Assembly: GCF_001940455.1 (NCBI RefSeq)
Contig: NZ_MKQR01000026.1
Coordinates: forward strand, 72,593 to 136,592
Source: Actinokineospora bangkokensis
GTDB lineage: Bacteria > Actinomycetota > Actinomycetes > Mycobacteriales > Pseudonocardiaceae
Reading direction: 5' to 3'
Length of the DNA stretch: 64,000 nucleotides
Shown here: positions 22,173 through 30,998 of the stretch, in pieces
How the letters are laid out: every line of letters begins with the position of its first letter
How positions within the stretch are numbered: position 1 is the stretch's first letter
The notes under the pieces: generated by a model
Told to the model about the DNA's origin: nothing
The model's database searches: none
Seen by the model: only the letters and a program-made list of their open reading frames with translations
Program-made: the position numbers and the translations under genes

Positions 22173-23267
22173 CTAGGCCGTGGCGGGCGCGTACCGCCCC
22201 GACCCACCCGTGGTACCCGCCGCGAGGCCCAGGTACAGCGCCGCCAGGTCGAACCGGAGCGCCAGCACCGCGGCCCTGGTCACCTCGTCGGCGGTCAGCT
22301 CCTCGGCCGGGTCGACCAGGTCGGCCCCGGGCAGCCGGTCGGCGGCCAGCCTGCGCAGCGGGTCGCCGGGCTCGGAGCGCACGGCGAGCAGCAGCACCCT
22401 GGGCGGGGCGGCGGACGGGGCGTCGAGGTCGTCGGGGTCGGCGAAGATGTCGCTGGCCGACCCGGCCCGCACCGCGGCCCGGTGCAGGGCGGGCCTGCTC
22501 AGCGCCTGCTGGTAGTCGGCGACGTCGCACACCAGGTCGGTGAAGGTGCCCAGCGCCTGCGCGGCGCGGGCGGCGACCGCGGTGGCCACCGGGTCCAGGC
22601 CCCACAGCAGCGGGGTGCGCTCGGCCAGGCGCAGCGCGAGCGCCTTGGCCGGGTTGACGAACGACTCGTGGTCGGGGTGCGCGCGCTCGGCCTCGCGGTC
22701 GAGCTCGTCGGCCAGCACCTCCGGGTCGACGCGCAGCAGCCCGAGGGTGGACAGCGCGAGCAGGCCCGCGGTGAGCGCGGTGGGGAAGGTGAACCCGGGC
22801 GGCACGGGCAGCCGGGGCACGACCAGGACCGCTCCGCCGGACGCGGCGGCGGCCACCGGGCCCTCCGGCGGGGCGGTGAGCACCACGGCGCTGCCCCGGC
22901 GGACGGCGCGGTCGACGCCCGCGGCGAGCACGTGGTCGCCGGGGTCGTCGGTGTGCCCGACCACGACGTCGAGCGGGCCGACCCAGGTGGGCACCTCGTC
23001 GGCGCGCACCACCGGCACCGGGCAGCCGGGGCCGAGCAGGGCGGCCAGCACCCCGGGCGCGGCCTGGGCGGCGCCGGGGCGGGTGAGCAGGACCAGCGCC
23101 CGCGGGCGCAGCCCCTCCAGGCGGTCCAGCCCGGCCTCGCGGGCGGCCTCGGCGGTGGCCCGCACCTGCGCGCCCGCCCCGGCGGCCGCGCGCAGCAGGC
23201 CGTCGGGGTCGGCGTCGGCGAGCCTGCGGGCGTCGTCGAGCAGGGTGTCGTCGGGCAGCGAGGTCAC
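22173..23267 (-). CDS. TobH-like SIS-domain/phosphomannose isomerase-like protein
   Basis: A 364-residue protein matching by order Rv3256c. It has a sugar-isomerase-like layout: an N-terminal half with LRPRALVLLTRPG and LDVVVGHTDDPGD, and a C-terminal region ending RFDLAALYLGLA, like bacterial phosphoglucose/phosphomannose isomerase C-terminal domains. Catalytic residues cannot be fixed by eye, so it may be a regulator or a degenerate isomerase. The GTG start comes one base after the stop of the Trm112-like gene, so the two are translationally coupled. Confidence 0.75.
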   Translation of the reverse strand: MTSLPDDTLLDDARRLADADPDGLLRAAAGAGAQVRATAEAAREAGLDRLEGLRPRALVLLTRPGAAQAAPGVLAALLGPGCPVPVVRADEVPTWVGPLDVVVGHTDDPGDHVLAAGVDRAVRRGSAVVLTAPPEGPVAAAASGGAVLVVPRLPVPPGFTFPTALTAGLLALSTLGLLRVDPEVLADELDREAERAHPDHESFVNPAKALALRLAERTPLLWGLDPVATAVAARAAQALGTFTDLVCDVADYQQALSRPALHRAAVRAGSASDIFADPDDLDAPSAAPPRVLLLAVRSEPGDPLRRLAADRLPGADLVDPAEELTADEVTRAAVLALRFDLAALYLGLAAGTTGGSGRYAPATA

Positions 23268-23268
23268 G

Positions 23269-23466
23269 TCAGCCCGCCGCGGGTCCGGTGGCCTCGTCGA
23301 GCAGCAGCACCGGCACGCCGTCCTCGACCCGGAACACCCGCCCGCACTCGGTGCAGGTGAGCGCGTCGGCCTCGGGGTCGTCGGGGGTGCCGGTGCGCAG
23401 CGGGGCGTGGTCCTCGGACGGGCAGGCGAGGACGTCGAGCAGCTTCGGGTCCAGCGTCACGGCCAT
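23269..23466 (-). CDS. Trm112-family small zinc-binding protein
   Basis: A 65-residue protein with DVLACPSEDHAPL and LTCTECGRVFRVEDGVPVLL, the pattern of the Trm112/YcaR family. The usual CPxC is reduced to a single Cys in CPSED, so zinc binding may be partial. Bacterial members are stabilising partners for other enzymes. The ATG at 23466 has AGGAGG eight bases upstream; a longer frame adds seven residues. It lies between manB and the TobH-like gene, whose start it nearly touches. Confidence 0.85.
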   Translation of the reverse strand: MAVTLDPKLLDVLACPSEDHAPLRTGTPDDPEADALTCTECGRVFRVEDGVPVLLLDEATGPAAG

Positions 23467-23538
23467 CGTGGGGTCCTCCTGGGGCACGGAGCGCGGGGGT
23501 CGGGGGGTTCGGCCGCGCGCGGGGTCGGCTGCGGCGGG

Positions 23539-24891
23539 TCAGGCCCGCACGACCGCCAGCACCTCGTCGCGCAGGGCGGCCACGGCGTCGGCGTCGGCGG
23601 CCTCGACGTTGAGCCGCAGCAGCGGCTCGGTGTTGGAGGCGCGCAGGTTGAACCAGGCGCCGCCGGGCAGCTGCACGGTGAGCCCGTCCAGCTCGTCGAG
23701 CTCGACGCCCTCGCGGCCGCCGAACTCCTGCTTGATCGCCGCGAGCCGCCCGGCCTGGTCCTCGACCGTGGAGTTGATCTCCCCGGAGGCGGCGTAGCGG
23801 TTGTACCCGCTGGTCAGCTCCGACAGCGGGCCGTCCTGCTCGCCGAGGGCGGCGAGCACGTGCATGGAGGCCAGCATGCCGGTGTCGGCGCGCCAGAAGT
23901 CGCGGAAGTAGTAGTGCGCGGAGTGCTCGCCGCCGAAGATCGCGCCGGTGGTGGCCATCTCCTGCTTGATGAACGAGTGGCCGACGCGGGTGCGCACCGG
24001 GGTGCCGCCGTGCTCGCGGACGATCTCCGGGACCGCGTGCGAGGTGATCAGGTTGTGGATCACCGTGCCGCCCGGGTCCTTGGCCAGCTCGCGCACCGCG
24101 ACCAGGGCGGTGATGGCCGAGGGCGAGACCGGGTCGCCGTTCTCGTCGACGACGAAGCAGCGGTCGGCGTCGCCGTCGAAGGCGATGCCGATGTCGGCGC
24201 CCACCTCGCGCACCTTGGCCTGCAGGTCGACGATGTTCTTCGGGTCGAGCGGGTTGGCCTCGTGGTTGGGGAAGTTGCCGTCCAGCTCGAAGTACATCGG
24301 GGTGACCGCCAGCGGCAGGCCGTCGAAGACCACCGGGACGGTGTGCCCGCCCATGCCGTTGCCCGCGTCCACCACGACCTTGAGCGGGCGGATGCCGGAC
24401 AGGTCGACCAGGGTGCGCAGGTGCGCGGCGTAGCCCTTGAGCAGGTCGCGGTCCTCCACCCGGCCGGGCTCGCCGGTGTGCTGGACCGCGGTGCCCGCCT
24501 CGACCTCGGCGCGCACGGTGTCCAGGCCGGTGTCCTGGCCGACCGGGGCGGCGCCCGCGCGGCAGAGCTTGATGCCGTTGTACTTGGCCGGGTTGTGGCT
24601 GGCGGTGAACATGGCGCCGGGCAGGTCGAGGCTGCCGGAGGCGAAGTAGAGCATGTCCGTGCTGGCCAGGCCGATGTTGACCACGTCGACGCCCTCGGCG
24701 TTGACGCCCTCGGCGAAGGCGGCGGCCAGGCCGGGCGAGGAGTCGCGCATGTCGTGGCCGATGACCACCGCGGGGCCCCCGACGAGCCGGGCGAACGCGG
24801 CGCCGACGGCGCGCACCAGGTCGGCATCGATCTGCTCGCCCACGACGCCGCGGACGTCGTAGGCCTTGAACACGCCGGACAGGTCGCGCAC
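23539..24891 (-). CDS. manB: Phosphomannomutase/phosphoglucomutase
   Basis: Converts mannose-6-P to mannose-1-P, and often glucose phosphates too. The 450-residue protein is a complete alpha-D-phosphohexomutase: catalytic phosphoserine Ser98 in FTASHNP (95-101), metal loop FDGDADRC, sugar-binding GGEHSAHYYF and phosphate-binding RASNTEPLLRL. The GTG start has GGGAG five bases upstream. With manA and the guanylyltransferase gene about 10 kb away it completes GDP-mannose synthesis. It corresponds to Rv3257c (pmmA). Confidence 0.95.
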   Translation of the reverse strand: MRDLSGVFKAYDVRGVVGEQIDADLVRAVGAAFARLVGGPAVVIGHDMRDSSPGLAAAFAEGVNAEGVDVVNIGLASTDMLYFASGSLDLPGAMFTASHNPAKYNGIKLCRAGAAPVGQDTGLDTVRAEVEAGTAVQHTGEPGRVEDRDLLKGYAAHLRTLVDLSGIRPLKVVVDAGNGMGGHTVPVVFDGLPLAVTPMYFELDGNFPNHEANPLDPKNIVDLQAKVREVGADIGIAFDGDADRCFVVDENGDPVSPSAITALVAVRELAKDPGGTVIHNLITSHAVPEIVREHGGTPVRTRVGHSFIKQEMATTGAIFGGEHSAHYYFRDFWRADTGMLASMHVLAALGEQDGPLSELTSGYNRYAASGEINSTVEDQAGRLAAIKQEFGGREGVELDELDGLTVQLPGGAWFNLRASNTEPLLRLNVEAADADAVAALRDEVLAVVRA

Positions 24892-24945
24892 TGGCTCTCC
24901 CAGGGTCGGTGGTGGTGCTCCCGACCGGCAGCCTACCGGCGGTGG

Positions 24946-25305
24946 TCAGTCGTTGACGGGGTCGGGCAGCACCCGCAGGTGGCCGCGCCGCCCCGGCCCG
25001 CTGGTGGGCTCCGGCGGCTCCACCTGCCGGTCCACCCGGCCCGCCTCGCGCACGGCCTCGGCCAGCGCGGTCAGGTCGTCGACGGAGGGCTCGGGCAGCG
25101 CGAACGACCCGTCGTGGCGCACCACCTCCCACCCGCGGGGGACGGTCAGCCGCAGCGCGTGCTCCTCGCACAGGTCGTAGCTGTGCGGTTCGGAGTAGGT
25201 GGCCAGCGGCCCGACGACGGCGGTGGACTCGGAGTAGGCGTAGGTCAGCGTGGCGACGGCCGGGTTCAGACACCCGGTTCGCGAACACCGACGCACGCTC
25301 CGCAC
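24946..25305 (-). CDS. DUF3499 protein (Rv3258c-like)
   Basis: A small actinobacterial protein of about 119 residues, function unknown. CSRTGC near the start and YDLCEEHALRLT give three Cys and one His that could bind zinc; PAVATLTYAYSESTAVVGPLA and PHSYDLC are the conserved family core. The GTG at 25305 is chosen by comparison with Rv3258c; the frame stays open to 25386, so the start is uncertain. It is divergent from the metallopeptidase-like gene across about 100 bp, the same pairing as Rv3258c/Rv3259. Confidence 0.85.
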   Translation of the reverse strand: MRSVRRCSRTGCLNPAVATLTYAYSESTAVVGPLATYSEPHSYDLCEEHALRLTVPRGWEVVRHDGSFALPEPSVDDLTALAEAVREAGRVDRQVEPPEPTSGPGRRGHLRVLPDPVND

Positions 25306-25412
25306 AAGCGGAGACGATAGCGCCTCGCACCAGCCCCGCACCGCAAGTGCACCCGCGACACGCCCCGGAGCGCCCAACCGGCCCATCCCCCACCCGCGTA
25401 ACCTGGACGACC

Positions 25413-25880
25413 GTGGTCACAGCCCGGGGTTCGCGGCCCCGCAGCAAGCGCAGCAGGGACCGGCACGGCCGAGGCCTGCGCGGTCCGCTGTACCCCTCCA
25501 CCCTGCCCGCTGCCAGCACCCGGGCCGAGAAGTTCGACGCGCTCGTGCTCGACGCGCTTGAACCCATCGAGGCCCGCTGGCGCACCGAGCTGACCAAGCT
25601 CGACGTGGCCGTCGACGACGTGCCGGAGGTGCCCGCCTCGGGGGCGCCGACGCCGGAGGGCGTGCTGGCCGACAGCGGGGTTCCGCTGGCGCAGCTGGTG
25701 GCCGCCGGGGTGGACCGGCGGGGGCAGCCGACCCGGGCGCGGATCGTGCTCTACCGGCGGCCGCTGGAGGCCCGCGCCAAGGACAACGCCGACCTGGCGG
25801 ACCTCGTGCACGACGTCCTGGTGGAGCAGGTGGCGACCTACCTGGGACTGGACCCCGGCGTGATCGACGGGGAGAGCTGA
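25413..25880 (+). CDS. Metallopeptidase-like protein (Rv3259-like) with degenerate zinc motif
   Basis: A 155-residue protein of the zincin-like family that includes Rv3259. It shares RDRHGRGLRGPLYP near the start, a central DVAVDDVPEVP and RARIVLYRRPLEARAKD. Where peptidases have HExxHxxG, this one reads HDVLVEQVATYLG: Glu is replaced by Asp and the second His is absent, so proteolysis is doubtful. The GTG at 25413 gives the expected N-terminus, though no strong ribosome site is seen. It ends shortly before the convergent giant glycosyltransferase. Confidence 0.82.
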   Translation: MVTARGSRPRSKRSRDRHGRGLRGPLYPSTLPAASTRAEKFDALVLDALEPIEARWRTELTKLDVAVDDVPEVPASGAPTPEGVLADSGVPLAQLVAAGVDRRGQPTRARIVLYRRPLEARAKDNADLADLVHDVLVEQVATYLGLDPGVIDGES

Positions 25881-25947
25881 AAGCCGGGTCCCGGCAGCGG
25901 GACAGCTTCCTCGCCCCCTTTCCCGCTGTGGGCGGGGAGCGGCGCGA

Positions 25948-28900
25948 TCAGTCCTCCGAGCGGCGGCCGGGGATCGAGGTCAGCAGGGCGAAGAGGACCA
26001 CCGCGCCCTCGACCAGCAGCAGGACGCCCCGCAGCGCCGTGGGCTGCTCCACCCGCACCTCGGCCGCCCTGGTGGGCACGGCGACGGCGACTTGGCCGGT
26101 CCACGCGCGGCTCACGCCCACCGGCTTGCCGTCCACGGTCGCGCTCCAACCGGGCTCTTCCTCCGCCGCCACAACCAGCAGCCGCCCCGCAGCGCCGTCG
26201 GACACCCGCACCGCCACGGACGGGGGTGTGGCGTCGACCGGCACCACGCCGTCGTTCGACTGCTCGGTGGGGAGTGGCGCGCCGCTCAGCGCTTGCTGGG
26301 CCAGGTCCGGGGAAAGCAGGTAAGCCGTTCCGCCGGGGGCCAGGACCCGGAAGACCCGCCTGCCGTCCGTCGTCGGCGGGGCGTCGGTGAGCAGCGGGCC
26401 CGCCCGGTCGCGCAGTTGGGCCGCGGTGGCGGCGTCCGGTGCCACGACGAACAGCACACCGGAGGCCGCCGCTTGGGCGACCGCGGTGCGGACCGCGTCG
26501 ACGTCGTCGGAGCGGAGGGTGCGGTCGAGGGTCGCGAGGCGGGGGCCTGCGGACGGCGCGGGGGCCAGGTCGTCGTCGCCGTAGCGGGGTAGGCGGCCTG
26601 CGGTCTGGCGGACCGGGGCGCCGTCGTGGGACATCGTCAGCACCGACCGGCGGGTGGTCGTCAACTCCTGCACCAGGGTCGTCGCCAGGGAGGGGCCGCC
26701 GTCGTCGCGCAGGGGCCCCCTCGCGGCCAGGACCGGCCCCAGGGCCAAGGCCACCAGCGCGAGCACGCCCGCCGCCGCGGCCACCCGGACGACCACCGGG
26801 CCGGAGGGCACGCGGAGCCCCTGGCGGCCGGTGCGCAGGGCACCCGCCAGCACCCACAGCAGGCCCCAGCCGACCACCAGCAGGGGGGCGCCCTCCCACC
26901 CGTGCGACGGCGCGTCTCCGCCGAGGGGGGTCGCGGGCACGAGCCGGACGAACACGACGGCGGCGACGCCCACCAGGGCGAAGCCGAGGCCGGGGAGCAG
27001 GCCGCGCACCGGGCGGACGGCGATGGCCAGGACCACCGCGAGCAGCACCACCAGGCCCACCACCGGCCAGGCGCCGGGGCCGCCCGCGGTCAGCGAGAGC
27101 AGGTCCGCGACCGACGCCGCCGGGGCGTCCAGGCGGGCGCCGACGCCGTGCAGGACGACTCCCGGGTGCTGGATCACCACCGCGGGCCAGGGCAGCAGGA
27201 TCGCCAGGGGCATCAGCACCAGCAGGAACAGCGCCGCCCCGCGCCTGCGGCCCGCGCCGGGCACGAGGACGAAGCCCGCGAGGGCGGCCACGACCAGCAC
27301 CAGATGGGTCAGCGGGGAGAACGCCCCGATGACGGCCAGCCCGAAGGCCGTGCCCGCCGTGGTCGACAGCCACGCCGTCGGGGCGGCACCGGTGCGCCCG
27401 CGCACGAGCAGGGCGGTGGTGCCCGCGACCACCACCGGCAGCAGCACGTGCACGACCACCACGTCGAGCCTGCCCTGGGCGACGGCGGCGGCGGCCGGGG
27501 GCAGCAGCGCCCAGGCCGCGGCGAGCAGTGCGCGCACCCACCGGCGGACGGGGGCGCGGCGGGTGGCCAGGTAGGCGCTCAGGCCCGCGAGGGGGATGTC
27601 CGCGAGCAGCAGCAGCGCCACCGCGGCCTGGGTGCCGCCGAAGGGGGCGAGGACGGCGCCGAGGGTGCCCAGCACGGCCAGCGCGGCCGGGGCCGGGGCG
27701 GCGGTGCCGCCCGCGACGCCGTGCCAGGTGCTGACGTACTCCGCCCAGGTCTGGCCGACGTCGCCGACGGGCAGCAGCCTGCCGCCCGCGAGGTCGAGGC
27801 CCAGGCGCCCGTGGTTGACCACGACGGCCAGCACGGCCAGCCCGATGACCAGCAGCAGCGGCGGGGCCAGCAGCACCTGCCGCAGGACCCGGCCCCGGTC
27901 GACCGACACCAGGACGAGGTCGGGGGCGGGCGCCGGGCCGCTGCCGTCGCGCGGCACCGGGGACGGGCGCGGGGTCGGCGAGGGCCGCGGCGCGTCCGCG
28001 TCCACCTCGTCGGCGCGCGGGGCGGGCAGCGGGACGGCGATGGCGGAGGCGGGCCTGCGCAGCCCGGCCGAGCGGCGCGGCCTGCCGCCCGCGCCCGCGG
28101 GCAGGGCGTCCGGCCCGGCGGGCGGCCGGGGCGGCTCGACCTCGGCCGGGGCGAGCCACACCGCGCCGGGGTCGTAGTCGCTGGGCAGCCTGCCCAGCGC
28201 CGCGTCGGCCTCCACCCGCCTGCGCACCAGGGCCGACACCGCGGCCCTGGCGGTGTTGCGCAGCCGGGTGAACCGGCTGGTGAACAGCCCGCGCACGCTG
28301 CTCCCGCCGCCCGACGCGGCCCGCTGGGCGCGGGCCGCACGCAGGTCGGCGTGGCCGCCGAGCAGGTAGCCCAGCGCGGTCAGCTCGGCGCGGGCGTCGG
28401 CGCCCCGGCGCTGCATCGCGAAGCCGAGCGCGCGCAGCAGGCACAGCACGGCCAGCCGGGGCACGCCCAGCAGGAACGACGCCGTGGAGCAGTTGACCAG
28501 GAACGTGCGCAGGCCGTGCCCGCGGTCCACCGCGCGCACCGAGGCGCCCAGGGCCCCCGGGCGGGCGTCGAGGCCGCGGTGGCCCGACCCGATGGCGCGG
28601 GCGTGCCGGGCCCGGGCGGCGGGCACGCACAGCACGACCCGGCCGGAGCGGTTGACCCGCCAGCCGAAGTCGACGTCGTCGCGCAGCAGGGTCAGCGCGC
28701 GGTCGAACCCGCCCAGCTCCGCCCAGGCCGAGCGGCGCACCAGCATCCCGGCCGACGACACCGCCAGCACCTCGGTGGCCTGGTCGAACCCGCCCGCCGA
28801 GCCGCGGGCGCGGCCCAACCGGTCCCAGTCCAGCTCGGACGGCCCGATGCCGGTCTGCCGGTGCCCGGAGGCGTCGGTGGACAGCCCGGCCTCGACGACC

Positions 28901-29355
28901 AGCCGCGGGTCGTGCCAGTCCACGGCCAGCGGGCCGAGCACCGCCGCCGACGGCGAGAGCTCGGCGGCCAGCAGCAGCGTGGCCAGGCAGTCGGGGTCGG
29001 GGGCGCAGTCGTCGTGCAGCAGCCAGACCCAGGCGCCCGGGTCGCCCCAGCGCTCGACGGCGTGGTCGACCGCGGCGTGCACCGCGGCGCCGAAACCGGT
29101 GGCGCGGTCGAGGGTGAGCACCCCGTCGAGCACCCGGTCCTCGCCCTCGGCGGCCTCGGCCAGCATCCGCGCGGTGCCGTCGGTGGACCCGGTGTCGACC
29201 GCGAGCACGTGCCGGGGCCGGGGGGTGGAGTGCCGCAGCGCGGACAGCGCGACGCGCAGCCACTCGGCGCCGTCGTGGCAGACCAGCACGGCCAGCACCG
29301 GCTCGGTGCGCACCGCCGGAGTGCCGCCCGTCGTCGGGCGCGACCGCGCGGGCAT
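25948..29355 (-). CDS. Very large GT2 glycosyltransferase with C-terminal membrane domain
   Basis: A 1135-residue protein. Residues ~20-300 are a GT-A (GT2) domain: VLAVLVCHDGAEWL start, VDTGSTDGT, LLHDDCAPDPD (the DxD-like site) and RDDVDFGWRVN. A Pro/Arg-rich linker follows (about 400-480). The C-terminal ~650 residues have around a dozen hydrophobic helices and a final extracytoplasmic beta-type domain (WSATVDGKPVGVSRAW) with a last helix. It probably glycosylates an envelope lipid or protein at the membrane. The ATG at 29355 has GGAGG 11 bases upstream. It lies downstream of whiB2. Confidence 0.85.
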   Translation of the reverse strand: MPARSRPTTGGTPAVRTEPVLAVLVCHDGAEWLRVALSALRHSTPRPRHVLAVDTGSTDGTARMLAEAAEGEDRVLDGVLTLDRATGFGAAVHAAVDHAVERWGDPGAWVWLLHDDCAPDPDCLATLLLAAELSPSAAVLGPLAVDWHDPRLVVEAGLSTDASGHRQTGIGPSELDWDRLGRARGSAGGFDQATEVLAVSSAGMLVRRSAWAELGGFDRALTLLRDDVDFGWRVNRSGRVVLCVPAARARHARAIGSGHRGLDARPGALGASVRAVDRGHGLRTFLVNCSTASFLLGVPRLAVLCLLRALGFAMQRRGADARAELTALGYLLGGHADLRAARAQRAASGGGSSVRGLFTSRFTRLRNTARAAVSALVRRRVEADAALGRLPSDYDPGAVWLAPAEVEPPRPPAGPDALPAGAGGRPRRSAGLRRPASAIAVPLPAPRADEVDADAPRPSPTPRPSPVPRDGSGPAPAPDLVLVSVDRGRVLRQVLLAPPLLLVIGLAVLAVVVNHGRLGLDLAGGRLLPVGDVGQTWAEYVSTWHGVAGGTAAPAPAALAVLGTLGAVLAPFGGTQAAVALLLLADIPLAGLSAYLATRRAPVRRWVRALLAAAWALLPPAAAAVAQGRLDVVVVHVLLPVVVAGTTALLVRGRTGAAPTAWLSTTAGTAFGLAVIGAFSPLTHLVLVVAALAGFVLVPGAGRRRGAALFLLVLMPLAILLPWPAVVIQHPGVVLHGVGARLDAPAASVADLLSLTAGGPGAWPVVGLVVLLAVVLAIAVRPVRGLLPGLGFALVGVAAVVFVRLVPATPLGGDAPSHGWEGAPLLVVGWGLLWVLAGALRTGRQGLRVPSGPVVVRVAAAAGVLALVALALGPVLAARGPLRDDGGPSLATTLVQELTTTRRSVLTMSHDGAPVRQTAGRLPRYGDDDLAPAPSAGPRLATLDRTLRSDDVDAVRTAVAQAAASGVLFVVAPDAATAAQLRDRAGPLLTDAPPTTDGRRVFRVLAPGGTAYLLSPDLAQQALSGAPLPTEQSNDGVVPVDATPPSVAVRVSDGAAGRLLVVAAEEEPGWSATVDGKPVGVSRAWTGQVAVAVPTRAAEVRVEQPTALRGVLLLVEGAVVLFALLTSIPGRRSED

Positions 29356-29563
29356 GGGCGCGCACACCTCCACTCGCGGATCGCTGCCGGGACGGCCACA
29401 CCGTATGTGCCCGCACCGGCCCGCCGCCGGTGGACCTGCGGCGCGCCGGGGTGATCGTCCACCAGCTGAGACCCCGCCGTGACCTCGCGCGCCGGACCGC
29501 GGCGCGCGCGCCGTCACGATCGGGTGGAATCCCCCACGACGGGGTGAGAACGCCCGTGCGGCG

Positions 29564-29878
29564 TCAGCCCGCGCGCTTCTTCAGCTTGCGGCGCTCGCGC
29601 TCGGACAGCCCGCCCCAGATGCCGAAGCGCTCGTCGTGGGCCAGCGCGTACTCCAGGCACTCGGCGCGCACCTCGCAGCCGAGGCAGATCCGCTTGGCCT
29701 CGCGCGTGGAGCCGCCCTTCTCCGGGAAGAAGGCCTCGGGGTCGGTCTGCGCGCACAGGGCGCGCTCCTGCCACTCCTGCTCGTCGGCGTCGTCGAAGAA
29801 GCCGGCGAGCACCCCGAGCTCCTCGGCAGGCGCCTCACCCCACTCCACAACGCGCCCCCCGTCCGTCGATCCCTGCAT
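29564..29878 (-). CDS. whiB2: WhiB-family iron-sulfur transcription factor (WhiB2/WhmD type)
   Basis: A 104-residue [4Fe-4S] regulator. The four cluster Cys are 42, 65, 68 and 74 (ALC, ICLGCEVRAEC), followed by the GIWGG turn (86-90) that contacts the sigma factor and a basic DNA-binding tail RERRKLKKR. Order next to fbiA and sequence fit WhiB2/WhmD, required for septation in mycobacteria and sporulation division in Streptomyces (WhiB). The ATG at 29878 has AGGAGG 11 bases upstream; an extended frame to 29932 is unlikely. A 16-bp palindrome lies in its upstream region. Confidence 0.95.
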   Translation of the reverse strand: MQGSTDGGRVVEWGEAPAEELGVLAGFFDDADEQEWQERALCAQTDPEAFFPEKGGSTREAKRICLGCEVRAECLEYALAHDERFGIWGGLSERERRKLKKRAG

Positions 29879-30071
29879 GCCCTCGCCCGCCTCCTGGCCT
29901 CGCCCGCCGCCGGGCCGCGCCGCCACGCGCACTCCCGCGCGGTGCGTCCGCCGTCCGGCTGGCGGATGCCATGCGCCGTCCCCGTGGCGAATGACATCGA
30001 TGTGATTACACCCGTGTCAGACCGGCGGGTCAAGCGCGGGCCCCGGCCGGGTGATGTTGTATGAGCAGCCA

Positions 30072-30087
30072 GTACACGATCGTGTAC
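30072..30087. promoter_or_regulatory. Perfect 16-bp palindrome upstream of whiB2 and the site-2 protease
   Basis: GTACACGATCGTGTAC is fully self-complementary. It lies in the 276-bp divergent region between whiB2 and the site-2 protease gene, about 190 bp from the whiB2 start and 70 bp from the protease start. It looks like an operator for a dimeric regulator; the protein is not identifiable from sequence. Confidence 0.55.
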
Positions 30088-30154
30088 CAGCAGGAACGTG
30101 GGAGGTTCACCGGCCGCGTGGCGGGTAAACCGCGAAGATTGACACACTGGGGGT

Positions 30155-30949
30155 GTGCAGAGATCAGCGGTCCGCCCCTCCCCCATTTTCCTCGGCCTGC
30201 TCGCGCTCACGGTCGGCGCGGGGTTCCTGGCCGCGCTCGGCGGTGAGACCGCCGCGCGGGCGGGGGTGTTCCTGCTGGTGCTCGGCGGCTGGGCGGTGTC
30301 GCTGTGCCTGCACGAGTTCGGGCACGCCCTGGTCGCCTACCGCGGCGGCGACTGGTCGGTGCAGTCCAAGGGCTACCTGACGCTGAACCCGGCCCGCTAC
30401 ACCGACCCGGTGCTCAGCCTGCTGCTGCCGATCCTGTTCCTGGCCATCGGCGGCATCCCCCTGCCCGGCGGCGCGGTGTGGATCAACCACGGGTCGCTGC
30501 GCTCGCGCGGCATCGAGTCGTGGGTGTCGCTGGCCGGGCCGCTGACGAACCTGGTCATCGGCATCGTGCTGGCGGTGGTGGTGGGCACCGCGGGCCCGTC
30601 CGACGCGGCGATGGTCACCGACTACTTCACCGGCGACACCACCGCGAACGCGCTGTGGGCCGGGCTGGCGTTCCTGGCGCTGCTCCAGCTCTCGGCGTTC
30701 ATCCTCAACATCCTGCCGGTCCCCGGCCTGGACGGCTGGGGCGCGATCCAGCCGTTCCTGTCCTACGAGGCGCGGGCGTTCGGCGCCAAGGCCCGCCAGT
30801 GGGCGCCGCTGATCCTGTTCGCCGTGCTCATCGGCGTGCCGGGGGCCAGCGGGGTGTTCTGGGACGTCGTGGAGTCGCTGTTCGGCGCGGTCGGCGGCAA
30901 CGAGGTGGCCGCGGCGATCGGCAACGAGCTGTTCTTCTTCTGGCGGTAG
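30155..30949 (+). CDS. Site-2 protease-like (M50) membrane metalloprotease
   Basis: A 264-residue integral membrane zinc protease. HEFGH at 53-57 lies in a hydrophobic segment; the third ligand is probably Asp193 in ILPVPGLDGWG. About six helices are predicted and there is no PDZ domain, so it belongs to the short S2P branch. Members cut transmembrane substrates such as anti-sigma factors. The GTG start lies close behind GGGG. It reads away from whiB2 and toward fbiA, with a hairpin in between. Confidence 0.9.
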   Translation: MQRSAVRPSPIFLGLLALTVGAGFLAALGGETAARAGVFLLVLGGWAVSLCLHEFGHALVAYRGGDWSVQSKGYLTLNPARYTDPVLSLLLPILFLAIGGIPLPGGAVWINHGSLRSRGIESWVSLAGPLTNLVIGIVLAVVVGTAGPSDAAMVTDYFTGDTTANALWAGLAFLALLQLSAFILNILPVPGLDGWGAIQPFLSYEARAFGAKARQWAPLILFAVLIGVPGASGVFWDVVESLFGAVGGNEVAAAIGNELFFFWR

Positions 30950-30956
30950 CCGCCCT

Positions 30957-30985
30957 CGCACGACCGGGGTTCGCCCGGTCGTGCG
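30957..30985 (+). terminator. Hairpin between the site-2 protease gene and fbiA
   Basis: A perfect 12-bp stem (CGCACGACCGGG at 30957-30968 with 30974-30985) and 5-base loop begins eight bases after the protease stop. Its right arm reaches the GAGG (30985-30988) that serves as fbiA ribosome site, so it could act as terminator and also affect fbiA translation. Confidence 0.65.
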
Positions 30986-30998
30986 AGGATCGCCCACC

